In this document: positions 42,673 to 51,030 of the stretch, one piece after another | Layout: each line of letters starts with the position of its first letter | How positions within the stretch are numbered: position 1 is the stretch's first letter | Assembly: GCF_001644645.1 (NCBI RefSeq) | Contig: NZ_CP011390.1 | Location: forward strand, 3,530,001 to 3,594,000 | DNA length: 64,000 nt | Origin: Flavisolibacter tropicus | GTDB taxonomy: Bacteria; Bacteroidota; Bacteroidia; Chitinophagales; Chitinophagaceae | Direction of reading: 5' to 3' | Program-made: the position numbers and the translations under genes | Notes under the pieces: model-generated | Told to the model about the DNA's origin: nothing | Database searches by the model: none | Seen by the model: only the letters and a program-made list of their open reading frames with translations

Positions 42673-44457
42673 TTACAGAAAATAGCGCTTCTGCTCAATG
42701 AAGGCATCGGCAATGCGACGGCGGGCGTCTTTGCTGTTGAATGATTGTGCCTTGGTAAAGCGTTTGATACCCATAAGGATCATGCGTTGCTCATCGCCTT
42801 CGGCAAAGGCATTGATGGCATCTTTACCCCACTTGTTGATGTTATCTGCTGTGTCATACAAGTAGCAGCCCAGGATGTCCTTATAAAGACCATTTCCACC
42901 TTTTTCAGCCAGCTTCATAACACGCAATAACAAACTTTCAGCCACAAAAGTTTCAATGGCCATATCGGCAATGTTCATCAGGATCTCCTGTTCGCTCTCC
43001 AGCTTCATCATCAGTTTTTGAGCCGCCGCACCTGCTGTCAGCATCACTGCTTTTTTGAAGTTGGCTACCAGCTTGCGTTCGGCCGCAAATGGTGTTTCAT
43101 CCTCATCGCCAAAGTCAGGAATGGACATCAGCTCCCCTTGCACTTTCATGGCAGCGCCCATCAGGTTCAGGCGGCCTTGCATGGCGCGCTTAAGGGTCAT
43201 GTCAACTGTTAAGAGGCGGTTGATCTCGTTGGTGCCTTCAAAGATGCGATTAATACGGCTGTCGCGATAAGCGCGGGAGATCTCGTATTCGGCACTAAAG
43301 CCGTTACCACCATGAATCTGTACGCCTTCATCTACCACATAATCCAACACCTCGCTACCATTTACTTTTAAGATAGCACATTCTATGGCGTATTCTTCAG
43401 CGGCATTCAACAGGGCTTCATTGAATGGTTTGCCAGCAGCTAAGGATTCTTCTTCGTTATCAGAGATCCACTTAGCCGTTCTGTATAAGGCACTCTCACA
43501 AGCAAAGATCTTGATCACCATCTCGGCCAGTTTGTGCTTGATAGCACCAAAATTGGCAATAGATGTTTTGAACTGTTCGCGGGTGATAGCGTATTCTACA
43601 GAAGTAGTGGCTGCCATTTTTGCACCACCTACAGCTGCTGCGCATAATTTCAAGCGACCAATATTCAGGATATTGAAGGCAATTTTATGGCCCTTGCCAA
43701 TATCACCCAACACGTTTTCTACCGGTACTTTACAATCCTGGAAGTACAATTGTACGGTAGAAGAACCCTTTATACCCATTTTGTCTTCTTCGGGCCCTTG
43801 TGTAAAGCCCTCAAAGCCGCGTTCTACAATAAAGCCGGTAAACTTGTCGCCATCTATCTTGGCAAACACGGTATATACGTCTGCAAAACCACCATTAGTG
43901 ATCCAGCACTTCTGACCATTCAGGAGATAATACTTACCATCTTCGCTCAGGCGGGCTGTTGTCTTAGCACTTAAGGCATCGCTACCGCTGTTAGGCTCTG
44001 TCAAGCCATAAGCGCCTATCCATTCGCCGGTAATGAGCTTGGGTATGTACTTCTGTTTTTGTTCGTCGGTTCCAAAATAAAGAATGGGTAAGGTACCAAT
44101 ACCGGTGTGAGCCGAAATGGCTACAGAAAAAGAGTGACCGGCACCTAAGTATTCGTTTACGATAGTAGATGTAACAAAGTCTTTACCTAAACCACCATAT
44201 TGCTCGGGGAAGGCCGTAGCCAGCAAGCCTTGCTCGCCTGCTTTTTCTACCAGCGAGCGCATGAGTCCGGGCTCCAGACTATCCAGCTCATCAAGGCGGG
44301 GTTTTACTTCTGCTTCCAGAAACTGGTTACACATGTCGCGAATCATGTGCTGTTCTTCCGTAAAATCTTCCGGGATGAACGTGGTTTGCGGATCGCTTTC
44401 CTTAATCAGCCATTCGCCGCCTTTCAGGGTAGATGTTGTTGTTTGTGCGGTGCTCAT
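42673..44457 (-). CDS. Acyl-CoA dehydrogenase (long/very-long-chain type)
   Basis: This 594-residue flavoenzyme oxidises acyl-CoA to trans-2-enoyl-CoA in beta-oxidation. The N-terminal helical domain begins after about residue 25. The central FAD motif region reads YGLTEPNSGSDA and NGQKCWITNGGFADVY, and the C-terminal helical domain has FKTSIANFGAIKHKLAEMVI and QIHGGNGFSAEYEISRAYRD, followed by RINRIFEGTNEINRLL. An extra C-terminal domain (about 440-594) makes it longer than short-chain enzymes and resembles ACADVL. Substrate length is an inference. The MarR gene is just upstream on the same strand, separated by repeat element F. Confidence 0.93.
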   Translation of the reverse strand: MSTAQTTTSTLKGGEWLIKESDPQTTFIPEDFTEEQHMIRDMCNQFLEAEVKPRLDELDSLEPGLMRSLVEKAGEQGLLATAFPEQYGGLGKDFVTSTIVNEYLGAGHSFSVAISAHTGIGTLPILYFGTDEQKQKYIPKLITGEWIGAYGLTEPNSGSDALSAKTTARLSEDGKYYLLNGQKCWITNGGFADVYTVFAKIDGDKFTGFIVERGFEGFTQGPEEDKMGIKGSSTVQLYFQDCKVPVENVLGDIGKGHKIAFNILNIGRLKLCAAAVGGAKMAATTSVEYAITREQFKTSIANFGAIKHKLAEMVIKIFACESALYRTAKWISDNEEESLAAGKPFNEALLNAAEEYAIECAILKVNGSEVLDYVVDEGVQIHGGNGFSAEYEISRAYRDSRINRIFEGTNEINRLLTVDMTLKRAMQGRLNLMGAAMKVQGELMSIPDFGDEDETPFAAERKLVANFKKAVMLTAGAAAQKLMMKLESEQEILMNIADMAIETFVAESLLLRVMKLAEKGGNGLYKDILGCYLYDTADNINKWGKDAINAFAEGDEQRMILMGIKRFTKAQSFNSKDARRRIADAFIEQKRYFL

Positions 44458-44512
44458 GGGGGTGCTTTTTGGGTTTATAATTATGTTTTTTTTAGTGTGT
44501 TTAACGCTTCAA

Positions 44513-44614
44513 GCTACACGCTGCACGCAAAGAATATGCTGTAAGCCATACGTTTCACGCTGTACGCAATAAAGAGGCTGTTCTGCTTGTAGCTTGTAGC
44601 GTACAGCGTGTAGC
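44513..44614. repeat. Inverted-repeat element F between MarR and acyl-CoA dehydrogenase genes
   Basis: GCTACACGCTGCACGC (44513-44528) pairs with 44599-44614 at 15 of 16 positions. The 70-bp interior includes TGTACGC and GCTTGTAGC words. Element length is 102 bp. There is no terminator-type hairpin inside. Confidence 0.8.
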
Positions 44615-44618
44615 CTTC

Positions 44619-45074
44619 TCACTGTTCTGCCTGCCCATTCAGGTTATCATACACCTTCTGCAATACCTGTTTGGACAGTTCAACGTGCTCGGGTAGTACG
44701 CCATTCAACGCTTCGTTCAGGGTTTCATTCGCCATGTTCATGGTTTGATCCTGCAGCTTTTGCGCCTCCTTGGTCAGGTAGATCTTGTTGATCCGCCTGT
44801 CTGTTTCATCGGGTACGCGTTTTACCAGATTCAATTTCTCCAGGTTGTCTACCAGGCGTGTGATGCTGGGTTTATCGCGAAAGGTAGCGGTACACAGTTC
44901 CTGCTGGCTCATGCCATCGTCTTTCCATAAGTGGTACAAAACGCTCCATTGTTCAATGGTTAAATTCAAGCCTACGGCGTTGAACTTCTTTTGCAGACGG
45001 CGGGCAATGGCGGTGGACGCCACACCGGCGATAAAGCTGTATAATTCTCCTCTCTTGAATTGGTTGTTTGGCAT
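44619..45074 (-). CDS. MarR-family transcriptional regulator
   Basis: The protein has 151 residues from the ATG at 45074; a GTG frame starting at 45107 is rejected because its coding would run through the operator. It is a winged helix of MarR type: QWSVLYHLWKDDGMSQQELC, then FRDKPSITRLVDNLEKLNLV and KRVPDETDRRINKIYLT (the DxR wing). It probably senses a small phenolic, fatty acid or oxidant. The gene lies upstream of an acyl-CoA dehydrogenase on the same strand, hinting at control of lipid degradation, and has its own upstream palindrome. Confidence 0.9.
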   Translation of the reverse strand: MPNNQFKRGELYSFIAGVASTAIARRLQKKFNAVGLNLTIEQWSVLYHLWKDDGMSQQELCTATFRDKPSITRLVDNLEKLNLVKRVPDETDRRINKIYLTKEAQKLQDQTMNMANETLNEALNGVLPEHVELSKQVLQKVYDNLNGQAEQ

Positions 45075-45076
45075 AC

Positions 45077-45092
45077 AGTTGTTTATGCAACT
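45077..45092. promoter_or_regulatory. Putative MarR operator
   Basis: AGTTG-TTTATG-CAACT has 5-bp perfect arms with a 6-nt spacer, matching the TTG-N6-CAA layout of many MarR operators. It lies just 2 bp upstream of the marR-like ATG. This position supports autorepression. Confidence 0.55.
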
Positions 45093-45131
45093 AAGTAAAT
45101 TTAGCACAATTCCTTAAATAAAGAAACATCC

Positions 45132-45161
45132 TTTGAAAAAATTATTTAAAGGGTAGCTTTG
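45132..45161 (+). promoter_or_regulatory. Promoter of the GT2 gene
   Basis: TTTG at 45132-45135 and TAGCTTTG at 45154-45161, an exact TAnnTTTG, are separated by 18 bp, as in Bacteroidota housekeeping promoters. The ATG is at 45168, 6 bp past the -7 element. This shows that a TTG at 45159 cannot be the start codon. Confidence 0.7.
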
Positions 45162-45167
45162 GCCCTC

Positions 45168-46286
45168 ATGCTGCTACTGTTCACTACAATTTTCTTGCTA
45201 GGTTCCTATGGTGTACTGCTCCGATATTATTTACATAGTTGGGAGAAAGCTGGCCGGTATGAACCATTGCCTTTGCAAGAAATCCCCTTTATTTCGGTAA
45301 TAGTAGCTGCACGTAATGAGGAGCACACTTTGCCTCAATTGATCCAATCATTGAAAAGACAGGACCATCCTCAAGATGCATTTGAAGTCATAATTGTGAA
45401 TGACCATTCGACCGATGGAACAGCGCAGCTGGCATTGGACTTGCCAGCCAACTTTCATATGGCAGTGCCAGAGGTGAATGCTGCAGATTCTTCAAAAAAG
45501 AAAGCGATAGCCTTTGGTATAAGCCGGGCTAAGGGTGAATTGATTGTTGTGACCGATGCAGATTGTGTGGTGCCGCCTCACTGGCTGCCAACTATCGCAG
45601 CTTTTCAACAGCAAACAGGCGCCCAGTTTATAGCCGCCCCCGTGAAGTTTACTCATGATAACAGCTTATTACAGGCATTTCAGGCGCTGGACTTTTTAGT
45701 ACTGCAAGGCATAACAGCAGCCAGTGTATCGGCTCGCTTTCACAGCATGGCCAATGGTGCTAACCTGGCCTATACAAAGCAGGCGTATACTAATGTGAAT
45801 GGCTTTGAAGGCATTGATGCCGTGGCCAGTGGCGATGATATGCTGCTGATGTACAAGATCTGGCAGCAGCACCCCGAGCAGGTGTTGTACCTGAAAAGTA
45901 AGGAAGCCATTGTAACCACGGGGCCTATGAAAACCTGGGGCCAGTTTATCAACCAACGCCGCCGCTGGGCCAGTAAGACCTTTCACTACGAGGATAAGAA
46001 GGTGATGGGTGTAGCTGCATTAGTGTATGGCGTGAACCTTTGGTTTGTGGTGTTATTACTAGCCAGTCTCTTCAATAGCACAAACTGGCTAGTACTGCTA
46101 GGTTCTCTATTTGTTAAGTTATTTCTAGAACTTCCCTTTGTTAATAGTGTAGCACGCTTTTATAACGAGCAAAAACTGCTTTGGTACTTTCCTCTTTTTC
46201 AACCGCTGCATATACTATACACAGTAAGTGTTGGTTTCCTAAGCCAGCTGGGAGCTTATGAGTGGAAAGGGCGGCAAACGAAGTAG
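45168..46286 (+). CDS. Membrane glycosyltransferase family 2
   Basis: The protein has 372 residues from the ATG at 45168. An N-terminal membrane helix (LLLFTTIFLLGSYGVLLRYY) is followed by a GT-A domain with FISVIVAARNEEHTLPQLI (nucleotide site), DDHST-like IIVNDHSTDGTAQL, the metal-binding VVTDADCVVP and WGQFINQRRRWASKTFHY (the QxxRW motif of processive enzymes). Three further C-terminal membrane helices follow (about 285-360). It resembles polysaccharide or glycolipid synthases. The product is unknown, and it is a single gene. Confidence 0.88.
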   Translation: MLLLFTTIFLLGSYGVLLRYYLHSWEKAGRYEPLPLQEIPFISVIVAARNEEHTLPQLIQSLKRQDHPQDAFEVIIVNDHSTDGTAQLALDLPANFHMAVPEVNAADSSKKKAIAFGISRAKGELIVVTDADCVVPPHWLPTIAAFQQQTGAQFIAAPVKFTHDNSLLQAFQALDFLVLQGITAASVSARFHSMANGANLAYTKQAYTNVNGFEGIDAVASGDDMLLMYKIWQQHPEQVLYLKSKEAIVTTGPMKTWGQFINQRRRWASKTFHYEDKKVMGVAALVYGVNLWFVVLLLASLFNSTNWLVLLGSLFVKLFLELPFVNSVARFYNEQKLLWYFPLFQPLHILYTVSVGFLSQLGAYEWKGRQTK

Positions 46287-46289
46287 AAC

Positions 46290-46505
46290 TATGATTAATA
46301 GGAAGTAGAGGATTAGAAGAAAAGAGTTGATAAGTTGACAGAGGAAGGAATTGGAAGTTTGGATTAAGAGGATTAGTTGAGGGAAGGGCTATAAGTCGTA
46401 AATATGAGATGATGTACGATCAGCAAAGCTTTCAATGCGTGTAGCTTATAGCTTGCAGCGTATAGCTTACAATGTATAGTTCATTGACCACTCAACATTC
46501 ACGCT
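46290..46505. repeat. Mixed intergenic repeat words
   Basis: In order: AGTTGATAAGTTGACAG, GGAATTGGAAGTTTGGATTA, GGCTATAAGTCGTAAATATG, GCGTGTAGCTTATAGCTTGC and AGCGTATAGCTTACAATG. All are variants of families seen in other gaps. No gene. Confidence 0.7.
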
Positions 46506-47327
46506 TCACAGCTTCTCTCCACAATACTTACAGAACTTGGCGTCGGCATCATGGCCTTCCCGGCCACAGGAAGGGCACACATCGCGGTGCTGTGACTTGG
46601 TGCGGGCAGCAATAGCCATTTCGGTAGTAAGAATACCTGTAGGCACAGCAATGATACCATAACCCAGGAGCATGATAACACTGGCAATGAGCTTACCCAA
46701 GGATGTAACCGGCGAGATATCGCCATAACCTACCGTGGTAATAGTAACGATAGCCCAATAGATACTAGCGGGAATACTGGTGTAGCCGTTTTGTCCACCC
46801 TCTACCACATACATCAAAGAACCCAATATGATAACAATGGCCAGCACGGCCAGCATAAAGATGCTGATCTTCTTCAGACTGCTTTTGATAGCGGTGCCAA
46901 GAAAGTTCATTTCGGAAATAAAGTGGGTAAGCTTAAAGATGCGGAAAATGCGGAGCAGGCGCAGTGCGCGCAAAACCAGTAATGATTGCGCGCCAACAAA
47001 GAATACACTCAAGTACATTGGGAGAATGGAGAGCAGGTCGATCAAGCCCAAGACACTGGTAACATAGAGTAAAGGTCGTTTTACACTCACCAGGCGCAGG
47101 ATATACTCCAGCGTAAAGATGCCTGTAAAGATCCACTCCATTATAAAGAACTCATTACTGTAAGATTGGTGTAACCTGGCAATACTGTCTAACATCACCA
47201 CACTGATGCTGGCCAGGATGAGTACCAGCAGGCCTATGTCGAAAGCCTTGCCAGCCACTGTGTCGGACTCAAAAATAATGGTATGCAACCGATGGCGCCA
47301 GGGCGCGGTATCGTTTGGTGTGGGCAT
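46506..47327 (-). CDS. Voltage-gated potassium channel with C-terminal zinc ribbon
   Basis: The protein has 273 residues, a six-helix Kv-type ion-transport protein. The S4 voltage sensor is LLVLRALRLLRIFRIFKLTH (Arg/Lys every third residue). The selectivity filter is TTVGYGD at 197-203, between the pore helix and S6 (LIASVIMLLGYGIIAVPTGI). An unusual addition is the cytoplasmic tail: after S6 comes a double-CxxC zinc ribbon, Cys251/Cys254 and Cys266/Cys269, within about 20 residues. It would permit regulated K+ efflux; the ribbon may bind a partner or sense redox or metal state. It is a single gene. Confidence 0.93.
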   Translation of the reverse strand: MPTPNDTAPWRHRLHTIIFESDTVAGKAFDIGLLVLILASISVVMLDSIARLHQSYSNEFFIMEWIFTGIFTLEYILRLVSVKRPLLYVTSVLGLIDLLSILPMYLSVFFVGAQSLLVLRALRLLRIFRIFKLTHFISEMNFLGTAIKSSLKKISIFMLAVLAIVIILGSLMYVVEGGQNGYTSIPASIYWAIVTITTVGYGDISPVTSLGKLIASVIMLLGYGIIAVPTGILTTEMAIAARTKSQHRDVCPSCGREGHDADAKFCKYCGEKL

Positions 47328-47642
47328 AGGATAAAGATAAAACTAAGAGAGGGAAAGAGGGGAAGGAGGAAGAAGAGAATTAGCTGATTAGCTAATGTGC
47401 CAATTAGCTAATGAAAGCTACGAGCGGTGAGCTGTGAGAAGGAATTGGGGATTAGGGATTTGGAATTGGGGGAAAAGAGAATGTTCAATGATTAACTCAC
47501 ATTTTTTTATGAAGAGAGTAGGTTGATTATTAAAAATGGAAAAGCACTCCTTTGGTTGAGTGCTTTTCGTTAATAAAGTCTTCGCATTTCTTCTCCTTAG
47601 CTCTGTGCGAAACTTTTCCTCCCCATGGTTCTTATTCGCCAT
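47328..47642. other. 315-bp intergenic region with conserved repeat blocks
   Basis: A 36-bp ATTAGCTAAT-rich block (47378-47413) is the inverted copy of 11947-11982 with one mismatch. A 33-bp GGAATTGGGGATTAGGG block (47439-47471) is a direct copy of 11765-11797 with one mismatch. AAGCTACGAGCGGTGAGCTG lies between. The terminator-type hairpin is at 47539-47568, and an inverted TCTCCTTAGCTCTGTGCGAA word at 47592-47611. Confidence 0.8.
47539..47568. terminator. AAAAGCACTCC-type bidirectional terminator
   Basis: An 11-bp perfect stem (GAAAAGCACTC/GAGTGCTTTTC) with an 8-nt loop lies 75 bp past the stop of the minus-strand secreted gene? No: both flanking genes are on the minus strand, so it ends the transcript from 48155. 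Confidence 0.7.
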
Positions 47643-48155
47643 TTACAATTTATTCTCGATGGCAAAGCCATTTTCTGCGCCATACAGCTCCTGTGCTTCA
47701 CTCACCTTGGCCAGCATATCTTTTTCCTTAGCGGCTAGCGTGGTCAAATTGTCGATTAATTTCTGTACTTCTTCTTTAGTAACACTGGACTTTAATCTTT
47801 CAAAAGGAAGAAAAGCCTCTTGTAACAAACGCTTTTCATAGCTCAAAAATTCAATAACAGCCAAACGTAAGGACTTGGAGTTATTAATGTCTTTCATTGT
47901 TACCACATATTCAAGCTTTTGGTTAATAAAATTCTCCAAACGCACTCTGTATGGTTTTATAAGATCATAGCGTCCCGTCTTATAAGCGTCACCAAAAGCC
48001 TTCCCCCACTCTGATCCAGCCTGGTATAATGAGTCTGTGATATCGGCCATTGCGTCATTAAGTTCAAGCGCTGTAGTAGGCTGTTGTGCTTTAGTTATGA
48101 ATGAAATAAAAATAAAGAATAGTGTTACTAATAGGGAACGGATTGGATGGCGCAT
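47643..48155 (-). CDS. Secreted helical protein of unknown function
   Basis: The protein has 170 residues. A signal peptide (MRHPIRSLLVTLFFIFISFITKA|Q) is followed by an almost entirely helical chain with LELNDAMADITDSLYQAGSE, YDLIKPYRVRLENFINQKLE and FLSYEKRLLQEAFLPFERLK. It may belong to the LIC11966-type surface-protein family, but this is a weak impression. The helical repeats suggest a bundle. Probably periplasmic; single gene. Confidence 0.65.
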   Translation of the reverse strand: MRHPIRSLLVTLFFIFISFITKAQQPTTALELNDAMADITDSLYQAGSEWGKAFGDAYKTGRYDLIKPYRVRLENFINQKLEYVVTMKDINNSKSLRLAVIEFLSYEKRLLQEAFLPFERLKSSVTKEEVQKLIDNLTTLAAKEKDMLAKVSEAQELYGAENGFAIENKL

Positions 48156-48260
48156 AACATTTGCTTTGATTAATAAGCAAAGAACAAATTAAAAACCGCA
48201 AAATCCAAATCACAAATTCCAGAATTCACATTCCAGCTCACCTCTTATCACTTAACACTA

Positions 48261-49145
48261 TCATGCTGTCATTTTAAGTTGGGTGGTCTCTTTAACGAAG
48301 GCTTCTTTATAGTCGTGTGCAAACTGTTCAAAACTGCGAGGGGAATTGCCGGTGATCCATTCAATATGGTTGGTTAAAAAGCGTGCCTGTTCGTTCTTCT
48401 GATAGCGATACAACTCCAACATGGCATCGCGGATCCACTCGGGCGTACCAGCCACGCGCATACCGGCCAAGGTTTGGCTTTCCGATACCACTACATAATT
48501 GATGCGTCGCTCCAGTACGGCGGTAAGGATATGCGCAATCTCGTAGTTGCTTAATGCCTGCGGACCGGTCAGCGTATAGGCGTTGCCCTCATGACCTTCT
48601 TCTGTAAGCACCTTTACGGCCACATCGGCTACATCTCGTACATCTACTAAGCTCACACGAGCTACGCCCAAGGGCAGATAGAATGCACTATGCGCCTTAA
48701 TGTTGACGCCCATGAAGCGGGCATAGTTTTGCATATAGCTCTGGGCACGCAGAACCGTTATGGCTTTACCGGTTTGCTCCAGCTCTTGTTCCAGTTGACG
48801 ATGAACCTTGGCCAATGCTGTAGGCTGCTCCGCTTCAGCTCCGGCTATGGACAGCTTTACCACGTGCTTAACACATCGAGAACGCCCAATTTCTTCAATC
48901 ACACGGCTTTCCATCTCCATCATGTGCGCGGTAAATGGTGTGATCAAAAACACTTTGTCTACACCATCAAGTGCAGCTTGTATTGAGGAGCGGTCGTTAT
49001 AATCAAAATGAACTAGCGGAGTATGCCCATAAGGATGGCCTTGTCGACTAGCGCCTTTTACATCTAAATCGTTGCGCTGGGAAAGAGTATCAAAAATAAA
49101 CTGGCCGGTGGTGCCCGTAGCACCGGTAACAAGTATACGGTTCAT
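48261..49145 (-). CDS. NmrA-like NAD(P)-binding oxidoreductase
   Basis: The protein has 294 residues, an atypical short-chain dehydrogenase. The Rossmann glycine motif is VTGATGTTGQFIFDTL (residues 5-20). FDYNDRSSIQAALDGVDKVF and FLITPFTAHM line the cofactor site, and YTLTGPQALSNYEIAHILTA is the NmrA/QOR2-type segment. The catalytic Tyr-x-x-x-Lys is absent, as in NmrA and QOR2 proteins, which act as redox sensors or quinone reductases. It is a cytoplasmic single gene. Confidence 0.88.
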   Translation of the reverse strand: MNRILVTGATGTTGQFIFDTLSQRNDLDVKGASRQGHPYGHTPLVHFDYNDRSSIQAALDGVDKVFLITPFTAHMMEMESRVIEEIGRSRCVKHVVKLSIAGAEAEQPTALAKVHRQLEQELEQTGKAITVLRAQSYMQNYARFMGVNIKAHSAFYLPLGVARVSLVDVRDVADVAVKVLTEEGHEGNAYTLTGPQALSNYEIAHILTAVLERRINYVVVSESQTLAGMRVAGTPEWIRDAMLELYRYQKNEQARFLTNHIEWITGNSPRSFEQFAHDYKEAFVKETTQLKMTA

Positions 49146-49374
49146 GGTGGCTTTTCTTAAGGTTAAATGATTACTATATAAGATTAAGGGCAGGATGGTC
49201 GGTTGATCGCATGGTTAAAGGTTTTCTTTTGTAGATTAAACCTTTGGTCGCACCTATACAAGATGCAGGCCAGAATTGAAAAAGTGGATAAGTATTCGTC
49301 TATTCACACCATGCAACAGTAGTGGTGTGCACACTAAACTAGAAATAGCAACGTCGCTTTTCTAATCGTCCTAA

Positions 49375-50019
49375 TTATATACAACTAATGCAGCAACTTA
49401 ATGTTCTTCTTTTGATGTAATAGTGCCACAGGATCATGGTGGCAATAGTGCGGTGGGGTTTCCAGGGTTCGGCAATGATTAACAGTTCTTCTTTTGTAGG
49501 CTTTTCCAAATGCATTAACATCTTCATAGCATTGATCAATGCCAAGTCGCCAAGCGGGAATAAGTCCAGCCGTTGCAAGGCGTGCATCAGGTAGATATCT
49601 ACTGTCCAATCGCCAATACCTTTTAATTGCTTGAGTGTGGTGCGCACTAATTCATCGGGCTGTTCGGACAACCATTCCAAATTAATGTGATTGGTTACAA
49701 TTGATTGAGCCAACCCTCTGACATAAACGATCTTTTGCCGGCTGAAATAACAACTGCGTAACTCCTCATCACTTAATGCCAATATTTTTTCCGGCGTAAT
49801 GGTAATAAGTTTTTCCAACAACTTTTTATAAGCCGCAAAAGCGGAGGCAAGAGAAACTTGTTGTTCCAGTATAGTCAATACTAAAGTAGAAAAGGTATTG
49901 GAGCGTGTCCATACTGGCGGATAGCCATACTCCCTGATAACAGTTGCTAAGTGTGTATCCTTGGCTGCCAGTCCATCACAGATACTATAGAAATTGCTGG
50001 AGTCAAATGTCTGAACCAT
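49375..50019 (-). CDS. DNA-3-methyladenine glycosylase (AlkA/HhH-GPD)
   Basis: The 214-residue repair enzyme excises alkylated bases such as 3-methyladenine. The helix-hairpin-helix is LKQLKGIGDWTVDIYLMHAL, followed by the catalytic Asp in LFPLGDLALINAM. The upstream core has VLTILEQQVSLASAFAAYKK, typical of the superfamily. There is no N-terminal AlkA beta domain, so it resembles the compact yeast MAG type. Its ATG abuts repeat element G (50022-50253), which lies upstream of it. The last residues (LSCCISCI) look atypical. Confidence 0.88.
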   Translation of the reverse strand: MVQTFDSSNFYSICDGLAAKDTHLATVIREYGYPPVWTRSNTFSTLVLTILEQQVSLASAFAAYKKLLEKLITITPEKILALSDEELRSCYFSRQKIVYVRGLAQSIVTNHINLEWLSEQPDELVRTTLKQLKGIGDWTVDIYLMHALQRLDLFPLGDLALINAMKMLMHLEKPTKEELLIIAEPWKPHRTIATMILWHYYIKRRTLSCCISCI

Positions 50020-50021
50020 TG

Positions 50022-50253
50022 AGAACTAGGATTGATTGGATTAAAAGGATGATGAGGAAATAGAAGAACTAAGATTATAGGATTAGAAAGGACGAATAGG
50101 AAAAAGGTTGAGATATTGAGAAGAGGTATATGCCACCGATAAAAAAGAAAATAGGAAAGCTGACCATTATAGCCAGCTTTCCTATTTTATCAGTCTGTTT
50201 TTATTTCCTAATAATCTCAACAATCCTGAAAATCCTAGTTTTATCCTAGTTCT
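50022..50253. repeat. Gene-less inverted-repeat element with central hairpin (element G)
   Basis: AGAACTAGGAT (50022-50032) is perfectly inverted at 50243-50253. Related AGGATTGGATTAAAAGGATG and CCTAATAATCTCAACAATCC words lie inside. A 15-bp perfect hairpin (50148-50188) is central. The element fits exactly between the ATG of the glycosylase gene and the stop of the enoyl-CoA hydratase gene. Confidence 0.75.
50148..50188 (-). terminator. Terminator of the enoyl-CoA hydratase transcript
   Basis: A 15-bp perfect stem (AAAATAGGAAAGCTG/CAGCTTTCCTATTTT) has an 11-nt loop and A/T-rich ends on both strands. It lies about 65 bp past the hydratase stop and at the centre of element G. Confidence 0.8.
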
Positions 50254-51025
50254 ATACTTTCGCCTTGAATTTCGCGATTGCCTCCTTGGAAAAGTGGCTC
50301 AATACCAAGCGGCCACTGATCTCGGCGCGTTTACTTAACAAGTCATCCCAATCGTCCGTGCCTGACCAGAACATCTTTTTCATTTCTTTCATTGCTTCCG
50401 GACTGCTGTTCGCTAATTGATTAGCCAAGCGGGCAATGGACTCTTCCATACCCTCCAGCGCTGGATGCAGTTCTGCATACAGGCCCTTACGGCGCGCCCA
50501 ATCGCTATTACGCCACATGTTGGCATCGATGGCTAACTGGCTAAAAGCAGATGTACCAATCTTTCTTTCCACAGCCGGCCCAATCACAAACGCACCAATA
50601 CCTACGGCCAGCTCGCTCAAGCGTACCTCAGCGCCTTCTACTGCAATAGCATAATCAACCGCTGCCGCCAATCCTACACCGCCACCCACACATTTGCCAT
50701 GAATGCGGCCAATGATCAGCTTAGGGCAGTGGCGCATGGCGTTGATCACGTTGGCAAATCCACTAAAGAAAGTATAGCCTTTTTGAGCATCATTGATAGC
50801 TACCAGTTCATCAAACGAAGCACCTGCACAAAAGGTTTTTTCGCCACCGGAGCGCAATACAATCACCTTTGTGTCCCTGTCTGTACCCGCTGCATGGATC
50901 TCATTTGCCAAGTCCACCAGAAGGCGGTGGGGCAGTGAATTACTTTGAGGATGGAAGAATTCAATTGTAGTGATACCGTTATGGGTCTCACTTGTAACAT
51001 AGCCATTTACTAAATCCTGAACCAT
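50252..51025 (-). CDS. Enoyl-CoA hydratase/isomerase family protein
   Basis: The protein has 257 residues with the crotonase fold. The oxyanion-hole motifs are KTFCAGASFDELVA and HGKCVGGGVGLAAAVDYAIA; EVRLSELAVGIGAFVIGPAV follows. The first catalytic Glu position reads Val-Gly-Gly rather than the classical pair, so it may be an isomerase or a PaaG/PaaB-type enzyme rather than a simple hydratase. It lies downstream of paaZ on the same strand, separated by the GxxExxY insertion; together they suggest phenylacetate degradation. A related gene-order example is paaZ with paaG or paaF. Confidence 0.85.
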   Translation of the reverse strand: MVQDLVNGYVTSETHNGITTIEFFHPQSNSLPHRLLVDLANEIHAAGTDRDTKVIVLRSGGEKTFCAGASFDELVAINDAQKGYTFFSGFANVINAMRHCPKLIIGRIHGKCVGGGVGLAAAVDYAIAVEGAEVRLSELAVGIGAFVIGPAVERKIGTSAFSQLAIDANMWRNSDWARRKGLYAELHPALEGMEESIARLANQLANSSPEAMKEMKKMFWSGTDDWDDLLSKRAEISGRLVLSHFSKEAIAKFKAKV

Positions 51026-51030
51026 ATCTA

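Noticed and set aside
43385..43915. 176-codon plus-strand frame inside the acyl-CoA dehydrogenase gene
   Set aside because: The opposite strand carries a full-length, well-supported enzyme; this frame is antisense shadow.
47539..47568. Statement in the feature entry asking whether the hairpin lies past a particular stop
   Set aside because: The reading as the terminator of the gene starting at 48155 is kept; termination of any plus-strand transcript here was considered and dropped because no plus-strand gene ends nearby.
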